Below are positions 37,167 through 45,953 of a DNA stretch of 64,000 nucleotides, piece after piece. The DNA lies in NCBI RefSeq assembly GCF_014217335.1, contig NZ_CP060092.1, forward strand, positions 4,178,501 through 4,242,500. The letters are read 5' to 3'. The translations under genes were made by a program, and so were the position numbers. Under the pieces are notes generated by a model. It was not told where the DNA came from, did no database searches, and saw nothing but the letters and a program-made list of their open reading frames with translations. The first letter of the stretch is position 1. Every line of letters begins with the position of its first letter. This stretch comes from Teredinibacter purpureus. GTDB taxonomy: Bacteria > Pseudomonadota > Gammaproteobacteria > Pseudomonadales > Cellvibrionaceae.

Positions 37167-37553
37167 CTAAACCTCTATTTTATACTGAAGGTCTTGCACT
37201 TCATCCCCGGTTATGCCTCGAAAGCCCCATTGGTGTGCAGGCTGTTCAGTAATAATGACTTCGATATCGACCGGAGAAATTTTTAGCTTTTTTTCAATCA
37301 CTTCAAAAAGCGTTTTTATCAGCTTTTTTTGCGTCTCTTTCTTGCGACCTGCCATCATATTAATCTCGATAACCGTGTAAGCGTCACTTCGCCCTGCAGG
37401 ATAGAAAAAATCATCCTTATTCATAGGAATAAAGCGGTGAGCCCGTTTATTTTCCGGAAAACCTAATACCTCCTGCATACACTCCTGAATAACATCCGAT
37501 AGAGACTTTTTTATAGGATTAAGGTTTTCTTTGATGCCGTAGATTACGATCAT
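37167..37553 (-). CDS. Tautomerase family protein
   Basis: This 128-residue protein resembles Tautomerase_2-type proteins. It has the NKRAHRFIPM segment, an IEINMMAGRKKETQKKLIKTLF segment that matches the tautomerase helix, and a C-terminal HQWGFRG. It has no N-terminal Pro1 right after Met (it starts MIVIYG), so a canonical 4-oxalocrotonate-type mechanism is doubtful. Confidence 0.75.
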   Translation of the reverse strand: MIVIYGIKENLNPIKKSLSDVIQECMQEVLGFPENKRAHRFIPMNKDDFFYPAGRSDAYTVIEINMMAGRKKETQKKLIKTLFEVIEKKLKISPVDIEVIITEQPAHQWGFRGITGDEVQDLQYKIEV

Positions 37554-37620
37554 AATGAGTTCTAGATTTTATTTATCGCTTAATTTTAGTGCGACTGATG
37601 GCCGCACACCTTAGTCCAAC

Positions 37621-38337
37621 CTATTCTTTTAATGGCGTAATGCTCTGAAGCTCAGCTAGATCAATATTAAATTTTTCCAATAAGTTTTCCCATGCCCTCT
37701 CCCAGGCACGAAAATGCATAGAGCGATTGTTGATCTTTCCATTTCGAGGCGCCACTAAAAGATCACCCTCAATCATCGCAACCACACCGCGCGACGGCGT
37801 ATCGGTAAGCACGATTTGATATTGCAGGGTCGCAATTTGTTCAACTGATTGTTTGCCTACCGTAGCCAAGGACGTATCCCGAAAGGCCCTGGGCATAACT
37901 TCTTTCGCTATGATTTGAACTGCCAGAACCGACTTCCCGCCTTTATCGGTAAGTAGCAATGGGCTTTTCCCCGAAAACTCTAACGCCGCGAGTTCTAAAA
38001 AACGCTCATTTATTGCTGGCATATCTTTTTCGGCAAACGATTTCCAGTTTCGACGAATTTTATATCGAGCACGGTCGGAAATAACTAGCTCTTTGGTATT
38101 GATCGGCAATACTATAATTTGATCATATTTAGAGAAATCTATGGTTTTATTCACAATGAACCGATGAAAATTCCCGCCCGACCACACAGAGAAAATATTT
38201 TCCGCTGTATTTTCGTTGCCGGCATAGGAAGCAGGAGCCACCCCTATTACTAGACTTAGCACAAACAACAAAATACCAATGCTATGCAAACGATATAGTC
38301 TGTTTCCGACACCCAACGTTCCACAAAATTTGCTCAT
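37621..38337 (-). CDS. Exported protein of unknown function, DUF3313-like
   Basis: This protein of about 238 residues has a hydrophobic signal segment near residues 17-40 ending ASYA. After it, the YDQIIVLPINTKEL segment and the LTDTPSRGVVAMIEGDL segment recall DUF3313-type outer-envelope proteins, but the match is from memory and weak. I chose the ATG at 38337 because AAGGAG is 10 bases upstream; the ATG at 38346 is only 1 base from it. No operon partner is clear. Confidence 0.6.
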   Translation of the reverse strand: MSKFCGTLGVGNRLYRLHSIGILLFVLSLVIGVAPASYAGNENTAENIFSVWSGGNFHRFIVNKTIDFSKYDQIIVLPINTKELVISDRARYKIRRNWKSFAEKDMPAINERFLELAALEFSGKSPLLLTDKGGKSVLAVQIIAKEVMPRAFRDTSLATVGKQSVEQIATLQYQIVLTDTPSRGVVAMIEGDLLVAPRNGKINNRSMHFRAWERAWENLLEKFNIDLAELQSITPLKE

Positions 38338-38346
38338 ATTATTCAT

Positions 38347-39014
38347 ACTCCTTATTTATTATAAATTTTGTAAACTGAACTTATCCAATATCCAACCTGT
38401 ACAAAACAACATTCTAACGACGCAAGAGACCTCAAGCTAGTCGATAGGATAATTTGAAAACGCGAAATGGACGCTATTGGCGCCAAAATTGGCCGTTACA
38501 GCACTGCTAATACTTTTAGTTAACATATAGATTAAGACGTAAACGATGGCAGCCACGGTGAAAACAAATTGATGCCCACGCCACCGCGAGGATGTATTAC
38601 CATAAAAACCAGTATAGTTGCGACCATAGGCAGCACTTCTATTATAACTTTTTTGTATAAGGCAATACCTTCCAACACTCCCTCTAGGCTTCGCCCTATT
38701 GGACGCTGTATTAAATAATACAGAAAATATTCTTCAAGCACACAAACGACCACGAAGTTCACAGCCGAAAATAAGGCAATATCCTATAATGTTTTAGCGT
38801 GGAAAGAGCTAGGGGCACAAACAGGTAGATTAAAAGACATGAGTGACACTACAGCAGGTAGTTTATTAGCACCGCTAATTTTCACGAGAGTTTTATTTTT
38901 ATACAACAAGAAGAGACCCTACTAAAGGCCTCCCCTCAACGCGTTCCGCAGGGATAACCAACAACAATAGCCGCGCCCCTTTTTAGAGAAAGGTAACTCG
39001 CTATAACACACGGT
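38347..39014. other. Gene-poor gap with two overlapping orphan frames
   Basis: This 668-base stretch has no well-supported gene. On the minus strand a 76-codon frame encodes hydrophobic segments (listed separately). On the plus strand a frame open from 38719 to the stop at 38923-38925 reads NVLAWKELGAQTGRLKDM and onwards but lacks a proper start. I cannot place either. Confidence 0.4.
38532..38762 (-). CDS. Possible small or degraded membrane protein
   Basis: This 76-codon frame with a GTG start has two hydrophobic stretches and the motifs LEEYFLYYLIQRP and PMVATILVFMVIHP, which look like parts of a larger membrane protein. The frame upstream is open for several codons to a TAG. There is no good ribosome-binding site. 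It may be the C-terminal remnant of a lost gene; I do not recognise a family. Confidence 0.25.
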   Translation of the reverse strand: MNFVVVCVLEEYFLYYLIQRPIGRSLEGVLEGIALYKKVIIEVLPMVATILVFMVIHPRGGVGINLFSPWLPSFTS

Positions 39015-39374
39015 TTATTGTGTTTTACTCAAAATATGCACGGTTTTATCCATGCTTGCAGGTTTATCGTCAATAAACTTAAATTTATTCCAGGCCAATC
39101 GAATCACATCGTTGTTGTGCAAACGCTGCCGGCCCTCAATACGTAAATCATTGACATAAGTACCGTTGGTACTTCCAGCATCCTCAACATAGTATTCTTT
39201 ATAATCGGGAAAGTATTCGTTTAGCGTTTGAAACACTCGTGTATGCGTAGCGCTTACAGCGCTATCGTCGATAACAATTGCATTATCCAGGTGTCGACCA
39301 AGCGTAATCGTGTCGCTCGCCAATGCATGTTTATGCACAATTACGTCATCAACCAGTTGCGCTAATATTGCCAT
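39015..39374 (-). CDS. FHA domain protein
   Basis: This 119-residue protein is a single forkhead-associated domain that binds phosphothreonine. The conserved residues are GR (LGRHLDN), Ser-x-x-His (SATHTRV) and the STNGTYVND loop. It lies 45 bases downstream of the Ser/Thr kinase gene on the same strand and is probably a reader of that kinase's phosphorylation. Confidence 0.9.
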   Translation of the reverse strand: MAILAQLVDDVIVHKHALASDTITLGRHLDNAIVIDDSAVSATHTRVFQTLNEYFPDYKEYYVEDAGSTNGTYVNDLRIEGRQRLHNNDVIRLAWNKFKFIDDKPASMDKTVHILSKTQ

Positions 39375-39419
39375 ATTTAATTCCTATCGATCATTATTCG
39401 TTTTTTTTCGGCAACACTA

Positions 39420-41885
39420 TTAGACGTAGCCCATTTTTCGCGCTTCGCTGGCAAAGTCACGCTTTATTGCTTTCTTTAATACTATCGCCAATTCGCCGGA
39501 ACTTTCGTATCGCTCATCGGCATCTTTTTGTAAGCATTGATTGATTATTCGCGAGGCACTAGCCGGTAAATCTTTACGTATTGTTCGCACACCCTTGTGC
39601 TTACCGTGAATAATTTCGTAGGTAAGGCTTGCAAGGTTATCACCTACAAACGGTAACCTGCCGGTTAATAATTGATAAAACGTAACCCCAAGACTAAACA
39701 CGTCAGCAGAATGATTGACCCGTTTCCCTTTTAGTTGCTCGGGCGACATATACAGCGGGCTACCTAATATTTCCCCTGTACTCGTTTTGGAGTCATCTAC
39801 AAGGCGTGCTATTCCAAAGTCGGTCACTTTCACCTGATACGGCGATGGGTTGTACATTATATTACCGGGCTTAATATCACGATGTACAATGTGGCTTCCA
39901 TGAGCATACTCAAGTGCCGCGGCCACGTCTGCCATAATTCTGTACACCTCAAACACTGGCAAGAGATTACCTTCATCGACAAAAGTGCTCAGGGGGCTTC
40001 CCTCTACATAATCCATCGCAATAAAAGCGAGATCTGCTTCGTCTCCCACATCATATACCGACACAATATTGGGATGGTTCAACCGGCCAGCGGCTTCCGC
40101 CTCCCGAAAAAATCGCGTCTTAATGCCCTCTAGCTGGGACGATTGGAACTGACTATACGTAAGCGTTTTAACTGCCACCAGCCTTGCAATACGGGGGTCA
40201 TAACCAAGATAGACAGTCCCCATGGCGCCTCGCCCCAACTCTCGCCGAATCTGGTAACGCCCCATTACGGGCCGCTCAATATCATCTTGTTCAAGAACTA
40301 CGGTGGTATCGATAGCGGCGCTATTTTTACTCTCGTCTCGCGATGGTGCAGCCAACATTGACTGCATAACTTTGATTTTCTGCTCTACATCGCGAAAACC
40401 ACGCTTTTTGAGTGTTATTTGCTGCAAAATATCGATAGAAGAACGGTACTGTCGCTTTGCAGCATAGGCATTTGCAAGCTCATAATATTGTTGCAATATG
40501 GGCGCACTGTTTGAGCAACCATTCAGTACGGCCGGCACTTCTGCCAGTTGACCCTGCCCGATTAAACCCGAGGCAAGTACAACGCCCGCCTCATCAACCT
40601 TTTGTAAAAGAAAGTTCATACGGCTATCCTGACCACGCCAGACTCTCACGAGAACAAAACCCGCCAGCAACCAGGCAGATTGTGCAGCTAGAGGCAACCA
40701 TACGCCTTGACCCACCACCAAGACCACTTGGGCACCCCATAGACACAAAAATACTAATAGAACCGTTAACGCACTCGACATAGCCGAAAGCCGAGCAACG
40801 ACAAATACTAGCAGTAGCGTAATGGCTAGACTAATAACACTCCCCACAAGAACAAACCACCAAGGCTCAAATACAGTCTGGTTATTCAGTAAACTGTAGG
40901 TTGCTGTGGCATATCCACGAACATGGGGCGAAGAGTTTGCAGCTATAAAAACATGGTCGGGAAACGCCCCACGCGCTAAGCCTTCTTCTAACGACATAAC
41001 ATTAAACAAAGGCGCTAACCGCGGAGCCGCAACATTAAATGCAAGGTAACGACCTGAAGCCGATGTTGGTATCAGCTTACTCCCCAAAATTAATCCCTTA
41101 TCCGGCTGCCAATAGAACGACGGGGAATTGCCATCATTGACGCCTCCCATCGATTTCGCTGCGGCAAGAAGAAAGTAGGTGAGAAAATCACCGTAATAGG
41201 CACCATCATCTCCAACACCCATTAGATAACGCTCAGCGCCATTTACATGGAGTAATGGAAAGTGCTCTAGACCTGAGCGTGGTACCTGAGTATAGAGCTC
41301 ATCCGTTTTGGTTCTTAAGGGTGGCCATAACCAAGCATGAAAAAAAGAAGGGATGCGATCAAGCCTGCTCGGCTGCTGTGGAATAGGTTTTTGGCCAGAT
41401 TGAACGCCTAACCGGCTAGCGACCACTACGCGCTTATTGCTGAGCGTATCAATTAATAATTGTTTGCGATCGACGAGCGCTTCGGCTTCTTCAATGAGCG
41501 CAGAGTTTGTGCTACTGGCGACGATACGCTGCAATAAACCATCGGCAACACCTTCTCCTAAATCGACAGTACCCGGCAACAGTACCCCAACCGTTGCATT
41601 GGAGCTGTGCAAAATATTAGACAGCAACGCCCCAAGCTTTCCCGCACTATTAATATCCTGCTGCCATTGCAGCAATTCATCATCTGGTACGAGTACCAAG
41701 CCAATATTGGCACCGCCTTTAGGGGCCGCCACTAAGTAGCTGCTGATCGCAAAAAACTGTTGATTGATGCTGTTCAAGCCATTGGAAAATTGCGCGGGCA
41801 TCAGTGTTAAGGCTAGCCCAATAGCAAGCACCCAGGCACGGAGGCTAAGGTTAGCGATTATTCCAAACAGTTTTTTGGCCAGCAT
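39420..41885 (-). CDS. CHASE2-domain membrane Ser/Thr protein kinase
   Basis: This kinase of about 821 residues has an N-terminal membrane helix (about 15-35) and a CHASE2-type extracytoplasmic sensor domain (about 40-345). A group of membrane segments (about 350-430) and a linker follow. The C-terminal protein kinase domain (about 545-800) contains a GRGAMGTVY glycine loop, VAVKTL Lys, HRDIKPGN catalytic loop, DFGIARL and SPEQ. All Hanks-kinase key residues are present, so it should be active. I prefer the ATG at 41885 over the TTG at 41891. FHA genes flank it on both sides. The signal sensed by CHASE2 is unknown. Confidence 0.9.
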   Translation of the reverse strand: MLAKKLFGIIANLSLRAWVLAIGLALTLMPAQFSNGLNSINQQFFAISSYLVAAPKGGANIGLVLVPDDELLQWQQDINSAGKLGALLSNILHSSNATVGVLLPGTVDLGEGVADGLLQRIVASSTNSALIEEAEALVDRKQLLIDTLSNKRVVVASRLGVQSGQKPIPQQPSRLDRIPSFFHAWLWPPLRTKTDELYTQVPRSGLEHFPLLHVNGAERYLMGVGDDGAYYGDFLTYFLLAAAKSMGGVNDGNSPSFYWQPDKGLILGSKLIPTSASGRYLAFNVAAPRLAPLFNVMSLEEGLARGAFPDHVFIAANSSPHVRGYATATYSLLNNQTVFEPWWFVLVGSVISLAITLLLVFVVARLSAMSSALTVLLVFLCLWGAQVVLVVGQGVWLPLAAQSAWLLAGFVLVRVWRGQDSRMNFLLQKVDEAGVVLASGLIGQGQLAEVPAVLNGCSNSAPILQQYYELANAYAAKRQYRSSIDILQQITLKKRGFRDVEQKIKVMQSMLAAPSRDESKNSAAIDTTVVLEQDDIERPVMGRYQIRRELGRGAMGTVYLGYDPRIARLVAVKTLTYSQFQSSQLEGIKTRFFREAEAAGRLNHPNIVSVYDVGDEADLAFIAMDYVEGSPLSTFVDEGNLLPVFEVYRIMADVAAALEYAHGSHIVHRDIKPGNIMYNPSPYQVKVTDFGIARLVDDSKTSTGEILGSPLYMSPEQLKGKRVNHSADVFSLGVTFYQLLTGRLPFVGDNLASLTYEIIHGKHKGVRTIRKDLPASASRIINQCLQKDADERYESSGELAIVLKKAIKRDFASEARKMGYV

Positions 41886-42019
41886 GGGCAATGACTATTT
41901 AACACGTTATAGTTAAGTGTGCGTTGTGTTGTACCATTTGTATTGTACTCTTTGGTACTTTTATTGTGCTGCACCCCTATTCTGAGCTACTTCTTGCGCT
42001 AATAGCTCTGAGAGCACAC

Positions 42020-42373
42020 CTACTCAGTGTAATAAACACCGGGTATCCAGCTCTTTTTTATTATTAAGGTACGCTCTAGATCTTGTGGCAAATTAGCGAG
42101 ATACTCAAATTCGTGCGTCCCAATGGCTAGCGTCACACCAGGCCCTAACACCGTTTCATTTACACGCACGCCGTTCGCGAAGATACCATTCGTACTCGCA
42201 AGATCCACAACCCGCCAGCCGGCATCCATTTTTTCGATTTTCGCATGTTTGCCACTTACCGTTGGATCGTCCACTTTTATGGGGCAATCATTGCTGCGCC
42301 CAATTAAGGTCGATTCGCCCAGTTCATAGAGGGTAGCGGTAGTGCCATTAACTAAATGCCGCAGGTAAGCCAT
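42020..42373 (-). CDS. FHA domain protein
   Basis: This 117-residue single FHA domain shows GRSNDCPI, SGKHAKI and STNGIFANG, the three parts of the phosphothreonine-binding site. It is upstream of the kinase gene, on the same strand. It is a second, different FHA reader; the two share only the domain pattern. Confidence 0.9.
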   Translation of the reverse strand: MAYLRHLVNGTTATLYELGESTLIGRSNDCPIKVDDPTVSGKHAKIEKMDAGWRVVDLASTNGIFANGVRVNETVLGPGVTLAIGTHEFEYLANLPQDLERTLIIKKSWIPGVYYTE

Positions 42374-42525
42374 AGATTAAGCTCCATACAAAATAAGCAG
42401 GTTAGCCTAACAGGTGCTCACAGGAATTGGTATTAGGGGATATCAGAAGCGGGGCGCGATTCACATTCACAATACGGCGCCGAAAGTTACTTAGCGCGGC
42501 AGGAAAATACCGCAACAAGTGAGAT

Positions 42526-43035
42526 TTAGTGGCGTACGGTATTCTCTAGTGTATTGACCAGCTCTCTAAAAGTATCGTGGTTTGTATCATTCATGGCCAT
42601 TAACAAGCGGTGAGCTTCCAATACTCGTTCCTGAACAAGCTGCTCATCGTTGATGTCGTCACCAACCGCTAGAGGCTTCGCTTGCGTGCTGTTACCTGCG
42701 GCTATGGCGGCGGGGCCATCCAAGATATGAAAGATGTCCTCGAACCCCATCGACATCAATAAGCGGGTAATACTAGGGTTACTCGACACCACTGTAGGGT
42801 CATCAAAGCTCAGTGCACGGCCTTTAATCGAAATTTTGGCCATTAGGCCAAGTGTAGTGCTATCGATTGCCTGTGCATCGGACAAATCAAACACCACAGA
42901 GCAGAACCCCTTGGACTCAAACATCTTCTCGATAAAATCATCGAATGACAAGCAGAGCGTCAAACGCACGTCGCCTTCCATTTTGATTACGAATACGCCG
43001 TTATGCTCGGCGACTCTAATTTCTCCAGAACTCAT
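42526..43035 (-). CDS. STAS domain anti-anti-sigma-like protein
   Basis: This 169-residue protein has an N-terminal STAS domain (about 1-110) with the phosphorylation motif AIDSTTLGL, Ser59 being the expected site. A C-terminal extension of about 55 mostly polar residues follows. It overlaps the response regulator/phosphatase gene by 4 bases (ATGA), so the two are translationally coupled; that phosphatase is its likely dephosphorylating partner. Confidence 0.88.
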   Translation of the reverse strand: MSSGEIRVAEHNGVFVIKMEGDVRLTLCLSFDDFIEKMFESKGFCSVVFDLSDAQAIDSTTLGLMAKISIKGRALSFDDPTVVSSNPSITRLLMSMGFEDIFHILDGPAAIAAGNSTQAKPLAVGDDINDEQLVQERVLEAHRLLMAMNDTNHDTFRELVNTLENTVRH

Positions 43036-44276
43036 ACTTCTCTCGCTGATGAAGTTAGTGAACCTCTGATCTTCAATATAGCAATATCATCCGGAACTGT
43101 TTCAAGATTATTGAGATTAAGTACTTGGCACAGTTTTTCCACGCCCTCTCCCTTCGCCGGAGCAGCCGATAACTCCAGCTGGGAATCGGCAAGCTGTTGC
43201 AGTAAATAGCTTTCTTTTTCAATGAGTTGTGGTGGAGGCAACACCTCCAAAACACCATCCGAAAAAATGACTAAGCTGAAATCTTCGGGCAGCTGTAAGA
43301 CACTCACATCCCACTCGCCATCTTCGAACATTCCTAGAGGTTTACCCTTGCCATTCACATATTCGGCGCGGGAACCTGCTAAGAGCACTGGTAGCGGCAA
43401 ATGGCCAGCGACGACATAACGCATTTCATGAGTTTGAGTATCGATAATACCGACGAAGCAGGTGAGATGGCAGCCCACTCGCGAATTTAATATTTCTTTA
43501 TTAATGAGTTTCATTAGACCGCTAGCATCACGCTGGAACGACTCTTCAGACTCAAATATGTGATGTTCTCTAAACACCCGGCTAACCAACTGTTTCAACC
43601 AAACCGTCACAAAAGCTGGCGCTGCACCATGGCCAGAAACGTCCGTTAGGTAAAACGCGAGATAACGCCCCCCACGAAGGCTGTAGTCAATAAAATCACC
43701 GCTCAAATACAGAGAGGGAATAATTTTATAGCTAACGTTCAAAGGCCCATATTGCTTAGGTGTTTTGGGCATAAGCTTACTTTGAACACTTCGCCCCGCT
43801 TTTTGGTCGTGCTCTAGCAAACGAACATTTTCGGCTAACTCGCCATTAAGTTGCTCAAGTTCATCACGGTATAACCTGTTTTCTGCCAACAACAGGCTTC
43901 TCTCTAAAGCACGATTAATTGAATGGACCAGAATTTCTATATCAACAAGAGGCTTAATCAAATAATCAGCGGCACCATGACGTAATGCTTCGACTACGTC
44001 GCGAACAACTCCCATACCAGACATGACGATCACGGGAATATTGGGAAAGTTTTGGTGCACATCTTTAAGCGTCGCCAAACTATCACGGTCTTTTTCGGGT
44101 TTACATAAGTCCGTAATGATAAGGTCGGGCACATTAAACTGCAGCCACGCCATTCCAGAAGCCGGATCACTTACTTCGTATACGTTAAACCCGGCGTTTG
44201 TGAGATATGCAACAATGCTCTTACGAACGATAGTGTCATCATCGATCACCAGCAGCTGTCGATTAGATTCTGCCAT
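43032..44276 (-). CDS. Response regulator with SpoIIE/PP2C-type phosphatase output
   Basis: This 414-residue protein has a receiver domain (about 6-120) with acidic residues Asp12-14, phosphoacceptor Asp56 (IITDL) and Lys in YLIKPL. A coiled-coil linker leads to a PP2C-like SpoIIE domain (about 190-400) with metal-binding Asp residues in GDFIDY, LTDVSGHG and FSDGVLEV. It should dephosphorylate a STAS protein in response to phosphorylation, as in RsbU-type partner switching. It is coupled to the STAS gene. Confidence 0.9.
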   Translation of the reverse strand: MAESNRQLLVIDDDTIVRKSIVAYLTNAGFNVYEVSDPASGMAWLQFNVPDLIITDLCKPEKDRDSLATLKDVHQNFPNIPVIVMSGMGVVRDVVEALRHGAADYLIKPLVDIEILVHSINRALERSLLLAENRLYRDELEQLNGELAENVRLLEHDQKAGRSVQSKLMPKTPKQYGPLNVSYKIIPSLYLSGDFIDYSLRGGRYLAFYLTDVSGHGAAPAFVTVWLKQLVSRVFREHHIFESEESFQRDASGLMKLINKEILNSRVGCHLTCFVGIIDTQTHEMRYVVAGHLPLPVLLAGSRAEYVNGKGKPLGMFEDGEWDVSVLQLPEDFSLVIFSDGVLEVLPPPQLIEKESYLLQQLADSQLELSAAPAKGEGVEKLCQVLNLNNLETVPDDIAILKIRGSLTSSAREV

Positions 44277-44491
44277 CTACTACCTGTAGAAATTTTGTTT
44301 ATTTTTTTTTGAAGGGAAGATTCGTCACACTACTCCCATATTCGTGAGCGCGCAAGCTACCCAAACCCACATTTTTGCGCTAATGTTGCACATAAGTTGA
44401 ACAGTTTGTTCGGCTCACAACCATAATAATTTTGCGGCTGCTTCAGCAGCTTGTACCTTCGATAATCAACCATTACATGAAGGAATTTCTT

Positions 44492-44815
44492 ATGCATCTT
44501 GTCAGTAGAGACTATCAGGAAAAACGCAATTTTATCCGCATGAAAGTTGAAACTCCCATTACCATTAATCTCACCAGCCATGATGAAGCCCATCAAGGTG
44601 TGTGTATCGATTTAAGTGGTGGAGGTATGTTAGTAGAAGCACCAGCGGCTATACCCATAGGTACTATTGCGGACGTTTCAATTAAATCCGATCATGGGCA
44701 TAGCCCTATGCTACAAGCACGCGTTGTGGTGAGGCGTGTTGAATCCCGACCGGATACCAAGATGCACCCTTGTTTACTCGGCATGGTAATTACATCGGTG
44801 CATACCGACGGCTAA
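44492..44815 (+). CDS. PilZ domain protein
   Basis: This 107-residue protein is a single PilZ domain that should bind cyclic di-GMP. The RNFIRMKVET segment gives the RxxxR motif and DLSGGGM the (D/N)xSxxG motif. I chose the ATG at 44492 because AAGGA lies 7 bases upstream. It is divergent from the receiver-phosphatase gene, with 215 bases between their starts for both promoters. Confidence 0.87.
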   Translation: MHLVSRDYQEKRNFIRMKVETPITINLTSHDEAHQGVCIDLSGGGMLVEAPAAIPIGTIADVSIKSDHGHSPMLQARVVVRRVESRPDTKMHPCLLGMVITSVHTDG

Positions 44816-45078
44816 CGTCACTTTTTCGGTTAAAGGTTTTAACTACCGATTAACCCTATGCGCCGCACCCTAAAAAATGTGTTTAACAGTGATGTGGTAT
44901 TGCGTCGCTGTTAACTCAAAGAATTAAGCCAGATTACCGCTCTTTACGATGACGGGATGTTTAGTTCGGCCAAATTCAGACTCTGTGATGAGCATTCACC
45001 ACAGCGGAGCCGTTTCCTCTAAATTCAGCACTCTTCCCTGCAGTGCTCACCTTTAAAACAAACACCAACGGTTGTTGA

Positions 45079-45909
45079 CTAAAAATCAAACGATTCTTCC
45101 CCGCCGTCGTTAAATCCACTGCCAAAATCATCTTCGACAAGGCCATCTTTCACAAGGTATTCCCGCCGCTGCATATAGGCATCGCGCACAAAGACGTACA
45201 CATCACCGGACATCAACTCTTCCGTTTCTAAAAATCTCGAGCGAAGGTGCGTGCGATCAATTGAAAAAATAGCATAGCGCGCAGTATTCGATTTCAAATA
45301 CGATACGGGGTTTAACTCCCAGTCCAAGGGCATGCCTATAGCTTCCGCTACAGTATAGGAACCTAGAAAGGGCAGCACTATGTAAGGCCCCTGAGGCAGC
45401 CCCCAACCCGACAAAGTTTGCCCAAAATCTTCGCGTTCGGTTTCTTCTAGCCCGGCATGTTTCGCAACATCGAATATACCCGCTATACCTACGGTCGAAT
45501 TGATAACCAATCGGCTAGCGTCGGTACCCGCGGCTTTCCACTTCCATTGCAGCACATCATTAAAAACATCTCGTACTTCATTTAAATTGGAAAACACATT
45601 ATCAATACCAGTTTCCATGGCATCTGGCGTTATTGCGATATAACCCACTGCGACTGGTTTAAGTAACCAACGGTCAAGCGTCATATTAAAATCAAAAACC
45701 GCACGATTATACTGCTCAAATGGATCAATACTGTCGTGCTGCCTCGTTTCGCTTGTGTTATCAGCAGCGCCTGCCGTCACAATCGTTTCATTATCCACTG
45801 CATTTGGCGCTTGAGATGTCGCGCAACCACACATTATCACCATGACGATATATAAAAACAGCGCCAAAAAACGCCCAAATCCCTTTCGGATGTTACTATT
45901 TTGTCTCAT
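45079..45909 (-). CDS. mlaA: MlaA (VacJ) family outer-membrane lipoprotein
   Basis: This lipoprotein of about 276 residues belongs to the Mla pathway, which keeps phospholipids out of the outer leaflet. A hydrophobic signal ends in MCGC, a loose lipobox with Cys as the acylation site. The body has DPFEQYNRAVFDFN, VINSTVGIAGIFDVA, EDFGQTLSGWGLPQGPY and the MlaA domain end. I chose the ATG at 45909, with GAGG 6 bases upstream; the longer frame to 45984 would overlap hrpA. It lies 44 bases downstream of hrpA. Confidence 0.88.
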   Translation of the reverse strand: MRQNSNIRKGFGRFLALFLYIVMVIMCGCATSQAPNAVDNETIVTAGAADNTSETRQHDSIDPFEQYNRAVFDFNMTLDRWLLKPVAVGYIAITPDAMETGIDNVFSNLNEVRDVFNDVLQWKWKAAGTDASRLVINSTVGIAGIFDVAKHAGLEETEREDFGQTLSGWGLPQGPYIVLPFLGSYTVAEAIGMPLDWELNPVSYLKSNTARYAIFSIDRTHLRSRFLETEELMSGDVYVFVRDAYMQRREYLVKDGLVEDDFGSGFNDGGEESFDF

Positions 45910-45953
45910 GCCTTGCCTCATGCAATGTACATCTAACCCCAGGTAAAATGGCA

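Noticed and set aside
33454..39014. Prophage or insertion sequence
   Set aside because: No integrase, transposase, terminal inverted repeats or phage gene was recognised, although the region looks rearranged.
39015..44276. Type VI secretion-type phosphorylation module
   Set aside because: FHA plus Ser/Thr kinase and phosphatase genes occur in T6SS loci, but no Tss gene lies nearby and the phosphatase is SpoIIE-type with a STAS partner, which fits partner switching better.
44357..44596. 79-codon minus-strand frame
   Set aside because: It is antisense to the PilZ gene and lacks family resemblance.
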